The notes under the pieces are model-generated. The model saw only the letters and a program-made list of their open reading frames with translations. It was not told the DNA's origin and made no database searches. A program made the position numbers and the translations under genes. From assembly GCA_028292565.1 (NCBI GenBank), contig JAQGMD010000335.1, positions 1-11,613 on the forward strand: a stretch of 11,613 nucleotides of DNA, written 5' to 3'. Source of the DNA: Burkholderia sp. Lineage in GTDB: Bacteria; Pseudomonadota; Gammaproteobacteria; Burkholderiales; Burkholderiaceae. Numbering within the stretch: the first letter of the stretch is position 1; each line of letters begins with the position of its first letter. This document shows positions 8,154-11,613 of the stretch, in pieces.

Positions 8154-8292
8154 TACTGCAGGATGGCACGGTTATCCCGTCGATCCCTGTTGTTAACGAA
8201 CCGGCATTGTACGCACACCATCTTGGATACGTTTGGATGCTTGTCGTTTTCCTTCCTGTTTTTACGAAGGTTCCTTCAAGTCGTATCCTCTG

Positions 8293-8319
8293 TTGCGCAC
8301 TCAAGTGCACCGCTATTAT
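8293..8319 (+). promoter_or_regulatory. Candidate promoter of the HPF-like gene with an internal dyad
   Basis: A possible -35 TTGCGC (8293-8298) and -10 TATTAT (8314-8319) are separated by only 15 bases, shorter than optimal. The dyad GCACT-CA-AGTGC (8297-8308) overlaps the -35 and fills much of the spacer. The predicted transcript start lies about 20 bases before the ATG and would include the AAAGGAG ribosome site. Confidence 0.3.
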
Positions 8320-8347
8320 TGATTCTCCGAAACGAAAGGAGTGTCTG

Positions 8348-8707
8348 ATGAAACCCAATGTCATCATCATCGCAAAAGGTGTGTCACTGAGCCGCACATT
8401 GCGCGAATACATCGTGCGGCGTCTTCGCTTTGCGCTCAACGGCACCCCAGACAATACAGAGTTCATTACTGTGCGCATCAACGACCAGAATGGGCCGAAA
8501 GGCGGGGTGGATAAGCACTGCCGGATTCATCTGGCGTTGCCGGGACGGGCTGCGATTGTTATCACTGAGAAGGCTTCCGATATCATCGCGGCCGTTAATG
8601 TCGCGGCACATCGTGCTGCAATTGCGGTGACGCGTTCGCAATCACGGGCAAAAGTCATCGCCCATTCGAAATTCAGCATCGTCATACCCGACCCTGCGCT
8701 ACCTTAA
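8348..8707 (+). CDS. HPF/RaiA-family ribosome-associated protein (short form)
   Basis: 119-residue cytoplasmic protein resembling the HPF/RaiA (sigma-54 modulation) family, whose members bind the 30S decoding region and inactivate or protect ribosomes under stress. The predicted fold is beta-alpha-beta-beta-beta-alpha: NVIIIAKGV, a basic helix with LREYIVRRLRFAL, ITVRINDQNGPKGGVDKHC, RIHLALPG, AIVITEK, then a helix with ASDIIAAVNVAAHRAAIAVT and basic SQSRAK. The phrase RINDQNGPKGGVDK is characteristic of a proteobacterial subgroup of short RaiA-like proteins. There is no long C-terminal dimerisation domain. The ATG at 8348 is preceded by a strong AAAGGAG about 7 bases away. A single-gene unit is likely. 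The family is inferred from the pattern; its place in hibernation is not shown. Confidence 0.8.
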   Translation: MKPNVIIIAKGVSLSRTLREYIVRRLRFALNGTPDNTEFITVRINDQNGPKGGVDKHCRIHLALPGRAAIVITEKASDIIAAVNVAAHRAAIAVTRSQSRAKVIAHSKFSIVIPDPALP

Positions 8708-8745
8708 GGAGCTTTAGCGGAGGTGCAGACGCCGATGCTATTCAA

Positions 8746-8764
8746 GGCCGCCGTCACGGCGGCC
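8746..8764. repeat. GC-rich perfect hairpin 39 bases after the HPF-like gene
   Basis: GGCCGCCG (8746-8753) and CGGCGGCC (8757-8764) form an 8-base perfect stem around TCA. The symmetry continues into the loop (T/A around C). No T run follows, so it is not a classic intrinsic terminator. It could slow polymerase or stabilise the upstream mRNA end. Confidence 0.45.
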
Positions 8765-9035
8765 ATTGTCCACTGATCACGAAAGAAACTACTATGCTTG
8801 ACTGCGATAGCAGATTGATGGCGCGGGTCTCGGTGGTACCGGTTTGATCGGCAGTGCCGGTGTTTTGATGGCTGCCACCTGACGAAGCTATTTGAGCCAG
8901 GAAGTGACCCTGAACCCAGTAACGTCATTAAAGAACCGGCCACAACGTAGAGTGCGCAATATGAAATGACAACGAGCCAGCGGTCGCCATTGTCGACCAA
9001 GCGACTGGCCGCACCGTGTGAATAGCTGCTATGTG

Positions 9036-9055
9036 AGGCCCTCTTTCGGGGGCCT
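9036..9055 (+). terminator. Predicted intrinsic terminator
   Basis: An 8-pair stem (9036-9043 with 9048-9055, one G-T pair, otherwise GC-rich) closes a TTTC tetraloop. It is followed on the plus strand by GACTTTCTGTTT, a moderately T-rich tail. It lies about 330 bases beyond the HPF-like stop and 180 bases before the dsbB-like gene, so it either ends a long HPF 3' leader or a separate small RNA. Confidence 0.6.
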
Positions 9056-9236
9056 GACTTTCTGTTTCGAGCTTCGAATCCCGCATGGCTCGCATCGATC
9101 AGTGCTTCTGACTGATGGGCACTCAGTAAACGTCATCGCAGAAAACTTGAAATCCATGCTAAAAACATGAATCAGGTACCAACGTCATCCACCTCTACTT
9201 CTACGAGCGGATTTAACGCCTAACGTAATCTTCTCC

Positions 9237-9665
9237 ATGAACTTAACCAATAACTCGACTTGGCCCCTTATTTTCTCCTGTTGGTTAGTCGCGACCATTT
9301 CTACTTTGGGAGCGCTATTCCTGGGAGAAGTCATGGGCCTGACACCTTGCGTGTTGTGCTGGTATCAGCGCATTTGCATGTTCCCGCTAGTTTTCATATT
9401 GGCCGCTGGTCTCTTTCCGCTTGACGCCAAAGTCGTGCGATATGCGTTTCCGCTGGCGATAACTGGGTGGGGAATCGCAGTGTTCCATCTTCTGCTTGCC
9501 GAGGGAGTTATTCCGGAGACCATTACGCCGTGTACGCAAGGGGTACCATGTTCCGAGCTCCAGATAGAATGGTTTGGCTTTGTAACCATTCCCCTGCTCT
9601 CTGTTGCTGCATTCTCGGCGATTAACGCACTCCTGATTGCCACTTACTTCAAGGCTTCAAAATGA
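9237..9665 (+). CDS. DsbB/BdbC-like disulfide bond formation protein
   Basis: 142-residue inner-membrane thiol oxidase that passes electrons from a DsbA-type partner to quinone. Four membrane spans are visible (about 10-30, 45-62, 68-88, 112-134). The first periplasmic loop holds the CVLC pair (C38, C41) in TPCVLCWYQRICMFPLVF. The second loop holds C99 and C105 in TPCTQGVPCSE, followed by WFGFVTIPLLSVAAF. From memory these blocks resemble Bacillus BdbC more than the longer E. coli DsbB (about 176 residues). All four redox cysteines are present. The ATG has no obvious Shine-Dalgarno. The next gene starts on the overlapping ATGA, so the pair is translationally coupled. Family identification is firm; substrates are unknown. 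Confidence 0.93.
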   Translation: MNLTNNSTWPLIFSCWLVATISTLGALFLGEVMGLTPCVLCWYQRICMFPLVFILAAGLFPLDAKVVRYAFPLAITGWGIAVFHLLLAEGVIPETITPCTQGVPCSELQIEWFGFVTIPLLSVAAFSAINALLIATYFKASK

Positions 9666-10318
9666 AACAAAAAACTATTTTCATCGCGACCGCGGTCCTG
9701 TTGGTGGTGGCGTTTGGATTCGGTGTCCAATTTTACAAAGGCCAAAAGGCCGAACAAGCCACGCAAGCTACGCTGCAAAATCGGGATGCGCTTGTCCGCT
9801 TCCATTCGCCCACCTTAGGCGATGCCAGTGCTCCGGTGCATATCGTCGAGTTTCTCGATCCCGCGTGTGAGTCGTGCCGCGCCTTCTATCCGTTCGTAAA
9901 AGAGCTGATGGCCGCACATCCCGGGGTGCGCTTGTCTATCCGGTATGCGCCATTCCATAAAGGCTCTGATGAAGTAGTAAAGGCGCTTGAAGCAGCGAGA
10001 AAACAAGGAAAATATTGGGAGGCGCTCGAAGCTTTGCTCGCGGCGCAACCGTTGTGGGCTCCGGACCACACGGCACACCTGGGGTTGGTGTGGCCACATC
10101 TGGAAGCCTTGGGCCTGAATATGGAACGTCTCAAGGAAGACATGAAGTCGCAAGAAATCGTGCGGTTGATTGCACAGGACCTCGAGGACGTAAAAGCCCT
10201 CGATGTACGGGGGACGCCAACGTTTTTCGTCAACGGAAAGCCGTTGCCATCTTTTGGGCCTGAACAGTTGCAAAGACTGGTTAAAGAAGAGCTGGCGAAT
10301 GCGAGTAGCGCAAAGTAG
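9662..10318 (+). CDS. DsbA-family (BdbD-like) membrane-anchored thiol oxidoreductase
   Basis: 218-residue protein with an N-terminal signal anchor (about 5-25, TIFIATAVLLVVAFGFGV) that would tether a periplasmic thioredoxin-fold domain. The active site is C69-E-S-C72 in IVEFLDPACESCRAFYPFVK. The cis-proline lies in VRGTPTFFVNGKPL (T185-P186), and the helical insertion (about 100-175) is of the size expected in DsbA/BdbD. It is predicted to form disulfides in exported proteins and be reoxidised by the DsbB-like protein encoded just upstream, with which it overlaps by 4 bases. CESC differs from the CPHC of E. coli DsbA, so its redox potential probably differs too. Whether it acts as an oxidase or has a specialised role, for example linked to metal stress, cannot be told. 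Confidence 0.92.
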   Translation: MKQKTIFIATAVLLVVAFGFGVQFYKGQKAEQATQATLQNRDALVRFHSPTLGDASAPVHIVEFLDPACESCRAFYPFVKELMAAHPGVRLSIRYAPFHKGSDEVVKALEAARKQGKYWEALEALLAAQPLWAPDHTAHLGLVWPHLEALGLNMERLKEDMKSQEIVRLIAQDLEDVKALDVRGTPTFFVNGKPLPSFGPEQLQRLVKEELANASSAK

Positions 10319-10356
10319 CTGGAAACGGCTGAGCTTTCTGGCATAGGCCTTTCCGC

Positions 10357-10426
10357 TGAAGCGTCAATTTTCGCGGAGTACCCAAGCGTGTTTCAGTTTC
10401 GGTTTCATGGATTCAAAGACGCTTCA
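10357..10426. repeat. Spaced 9-base inverted repeat near the CDF gene end
   Basis: TGAAGCGTC (10357-10365) and GACGCTTCA (10418-10426) are perfect reverse complements 52 bases apart. The second arm includes the last codons of the CDF gene and its stop lies between the arms. This could be a long-loop mRNA 3' hairpin for either convergent transcript, or chance. No classic terminator is visible in the 94-base gap. Confidence 0.3.
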
Positions 10427-11084
10427 ACTCAATGGTTGCTGTTTCGCGCTCCGGGCTTGCGGGTGCCTTTGCGGTTTTCAATTCCTGGCGCGCCTGCACA
10501 ATCACCGTGCGTGCTGCGGTCAATCCCAATACGCCCATGATGGTAGCGACAACAATGTCCGGCCAGCCGGCGCCGGCGCCAAATACGCCGAGGGCCGCGA
10601 TCAGCACCGCAATGTTGCCGATTGCATCATTACGGGTGCAGAGCCAGACCGATCGCATATTGGCGTCGCCGTTACGGTAGGCAAACAGCAGCACCGCCAC
10701 GGACAGGTTCGCCAGCAGCGCCAGCGCACCGATGAAACCCATGGTCGAGTGGTCCGGCACGACACCGCGCATCAGGTTCCAGAGCGTCGCGCCCAACACG
10801 AAGAGGCCGTAGCCGCCCATGGATAGTCCCTTGACCAGCGCCGCACGCGAGCGCCAGATCGGGGCAAGGGCGAGCACGAAGAGGGACAAGCCATAGTTGG
10901 CCGCATCACCGAAAAAGTCGACCGCGTCGGCCAGTAGCGACACCGAACCGGCCCGCCAGCCGCCGGCCAGCTCCACCGCGAACATCGCGGCATTAACGAA
11001 TAAAGCGATCCAAAGGATCCGGCGATATTTCGGATCGACCGGCGGTTTTTCTGCGGAACATACTCCGCTGCAGCAATCCGACAT
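10413..11084 (-). CDS. Short cation diffusion facilitator (CDF) metal efflux transporter
   Basis: 223-residue inner-membrane heavy-metal exporter of the CDF family. The N-terminus MSDCCSGVCSAEKPP carries three cysteines, a possible metal-handling tail. About six hydrophobic segments follow. Span 2 contains LLADAVDFFGDAANYG (D56-x3-D60) and span 5 contains WLCTRNDAIGNIAVL (C149-x3-D153), the positions where CDF proteins hold their transport site. Most CDFs have His at the first span-5 position; here it is Cys, which would favour soft metals such as Pb or Cd. The protein ends about 20-30 residues after span 6, so the usual cytoplasmic dimerisation domain (about 80 residues) is missing. The start ATG has AAAGGAG six bases upstream. 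It is divergent from a PbrR/CadR-like regulator and sits behind a MerR-type promoter, so induction by Pb/Cd/Zn is inferred. Confidence 0.9.
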   Translation of the reverse strand: MSDCCSGVCSAEKPPVDPKYRRILWIALFVNAAMFAVELAGGWRAGSVSLLADAVDFFGDAANYGLSLFVLALAPIWRSRAALVKGLSMGGYGLFVLGATLWNLMRGVVPDHSTMGFIGALALLANLSVAVLLFAYRNGDANMRSVWLCTRNDAIGNIAVLIAALGVFGAGAGWPDIVVATIMGVLGLTAARTVIVQARQELKTAKAPASPERETATIELKRL

Positions 11085-11110
11085 GGCGCGCTCCTTTACG
11101 TTATATTGCT

Positions 11111-11141
11111 ATTAGATACCCTCTAGTAGCTAGAGGGTCAA
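11111..11141 (-). promoter_or_regulatory. MerR-type promoter of the CDF gene (19-base spacer)
   Basis: On the minus strand, -35 TTGACC (11136-11141) and -10 TCTAAT (11111-11116) are separated by 19 bases, the over-long spacing that MerR-family activators correct by twisting DNA. The transcript start would be near 11104, about 20 bases before the ATG and just ahead of the AAAGGAG site. Confidence 0.85.
11118..11138. promoter_or_regulatory. PbrR/CadR-type operator
   Basis: A perfect 9-base inverted repeat, ACCCTCTAG (11118-11126) and CTAGAGGGT (11130-11138), is separated by TAG. It lies almost wholly in the -35/-10 spacer, exactly where MerR-family regulators bind, and resembles the ACCCTATAGT...CTACAGGGT pattern of Pb/Cd regulators. 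The divergent arrangement suggests it also controls the regulator gene. Confidence 0.88.
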
Positions 11142-11177
11142 GCGCAAGTTTCAGGATTGAAATTGGAAGGAGCAGCC

Positions 11178-11613
11178 ATGTCGGGCAATTTGAAGATTGG
11201 AGACTTGGGAAAGCGCACCGATTGTCCGGTCGAGACGATTCGTTATTACGAGCAGGAAGGTCTGTTACCGGCGCCGGCGCGTTCGCAAAGCAATTACCGA
11301 TTGTATGGGGACGCGCATGTGGAACGGCTGCAGTTTATCCGCCACTGCCGATCGTTGGACATGACGCTGGATGAGATTCGCAGCTTGCTGCGGTTTCGGG
11401 ACGCGCCGGAAGACAACTGTGAAGAAGTCAACCTGCTGCTGGACCAGCATATTTGGCATGTCGCGCGACGTATCGCAGAATTGCAAGCGTTGCAGGATCA
11501 GCTGCAAACATTGCGGAGCCAGTGTCACATGGCGCAGTCAGCGAAAGACTGCGGGATACTACAAAGCCTGGCCAGTACAGAAAATGCACCGGTCAACCTT
11601 GGCACGCATAGCG
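11178..11613 (+). CDS. MerR-family Pb/Cd-responsive regulator (PbrR/CadR-like), cut by window end
   Basis: Metal-sensing transcriptional activator; 145 residues are visible with no stop before the window edge, close to the family's full 140-155. The N-terminal helix-turn-helix is LKIGDLGKRTDCPVETIRYY, followed by EGLLPAPARSQSNYRLY and the family block HVERLQFIRHCRSLDMTLDE. The dimerisation helix spans about 82-115. Three cysteines, C81 (DNCEEV), C116 (SQC) and C125 (DCGIL), have spacings of 35 and 9, which as I recall match the metal-binding cysteines of PbrR proteins. C16 is also present. The His-rich tail of some CadR proteins is not seen in the visible part. The ATG follows AAGGAG by 5 bases. 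The operator and divergent CDF pump in the 93-base gap are its evident target. Pb versus Cd versus Zn preference is not decidable. Confidence 0.93.
   Translation, partial: MSGNLKIGDLGKRTDCPVETIRYYEQEGLLPAPARSQSNYRLYGDAHVERLQFIRHCRSLDMTLDEIRSLLRFRDAPEDNCEEVNLLLDQHIWHVARRIAELQALQDQLQTLRSQCHMAQSAKDCGILQSLASTENAPVNLGTHS

Larger units (their letters stand above)
8708..9236. other. Gene-poor 529-base gap between the HPF-like and dsbB-like genes
   Basis: I see no convincing gene here. The contents are a GC hairpin (8746-8764), a good terminator (9036-9055) and a small dyad ATCAGT/ACTGAT (9098-9103, 9111-9116). On the minus strand, a TTG-started frame (8704-9000) begins with a hydrophobic stretch (about residues 8-30) and then turns into His/Arg/Ser-rich, gene-unlike sequence. 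A second minus frame is open opposite about 8763-8920 but has no start codon. The picture fits a decayed small gene or non-coding RNA territory. No tRNA was recognised. Confidence 0.5.

Noticed and set aside
7498..8196. Plus-strand open frame of 232 codons opposite the CNNM/CBS gene
   Set aside because: It is complementary to a well-supported gene; the product is Ser/Arg/Thr-rich with no recognisable fold.
8735..8776. Thirteen-codon plus-strand ORF (MLFKAAVTAAIVH) with GGAGG upstream
   Set aside because: It is too short, the spacing to GGAGG is long (11 bases), and its centre is simply the GC hairpin; no evidence of coding beyond the ribosome-like site.
1..11613. CRISPR arrays, tRNA or rRNA genes, insertion sequences
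   Set aside because: No regularly spaced direct repeats, no tRNA-like cloverleaf or rRNA segments, and no transposase or paired terminal repeats were seen.

Overview
The window looks like chromosomal DNA of a betaproteobacterium, most likely Burkholderiales (Oxalobacteraceae- or Burkholderiaceae-like). The basis is GC-rich coding with C/G-rich third positions, a ChrB/ChrA pair, a PbrR/CadR-type MerR regulator and a Kup closely resembling the E. coli protein. The genus is a guess. Nearly every gene concerns ions, metals or envelope redox, so the theme is ion homeostasis and metal resistance.

Layout. (1) 2-4082, plus strand: the 3' part of kup (K+ uptake), then a KdpD-type sensor kinase that lacks the usual N-terminal sensor half, then a KdpE-type response regulator overlapping the kinase by 4 bases. 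This is probably one operon. (2) 4116-6451, minus strand: chrB and chrA, a chromate resistance operon overlapping by 4 bases. It has a sigma70-like promoter with a dyad over its -35, placed so that the transcript would begin almost at the ChrB start codon. (3) 6654-6749, plus: a 31-residue predicted single-span membrane protein with a Shine-Dalgarno site, lying between the chr operon and the next gene. (4) 6852-8153, minus: a CNNM/CBS/CorC transporter of the hemolysin-like family. (5) 8348-8707, plus: a short HPF/RaiA-type ribosome-associated protein. (6) 8708-9236: about 530 bases without a convincing gene, containing a GC-rich hairpin, a good intrinsic terminator at 9036-9055 and ORF fragments. 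(7) 9237-10318, plus: a BdbC-like DsbB and a membrane-anchored DsbA-family thiol oxidoreductase, overlapping by 4 bases. (8) 10413-11613: a divergent metal efflux module. A short CDF transporter (minus) and a PbrR/CadR-like MerR regulator (plus, cut by the window end) face each other across a textbook MerR operator with a 19-base -35/-10 spacer.

How they may work together. KdpDE-like proteins next to kup rather than kdpFABC suggest a rewired K+-responsive circuit. ChrB would sense chromate and control ChrA export. The MerR regulator would respond to Pb/Cd/Zn-type ions and switch on the CDF pump. The disulfide pair would oxidise periplasmic thiols. The families are well known. The less ordinary points are the truncated KdpD, the leaderless-looking chr promoter, the 31-residue membrane ORF, the orphan terminator and the Cys-containing metal site of the CDF. 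I did not find a clearly undescribed multi-gene system.
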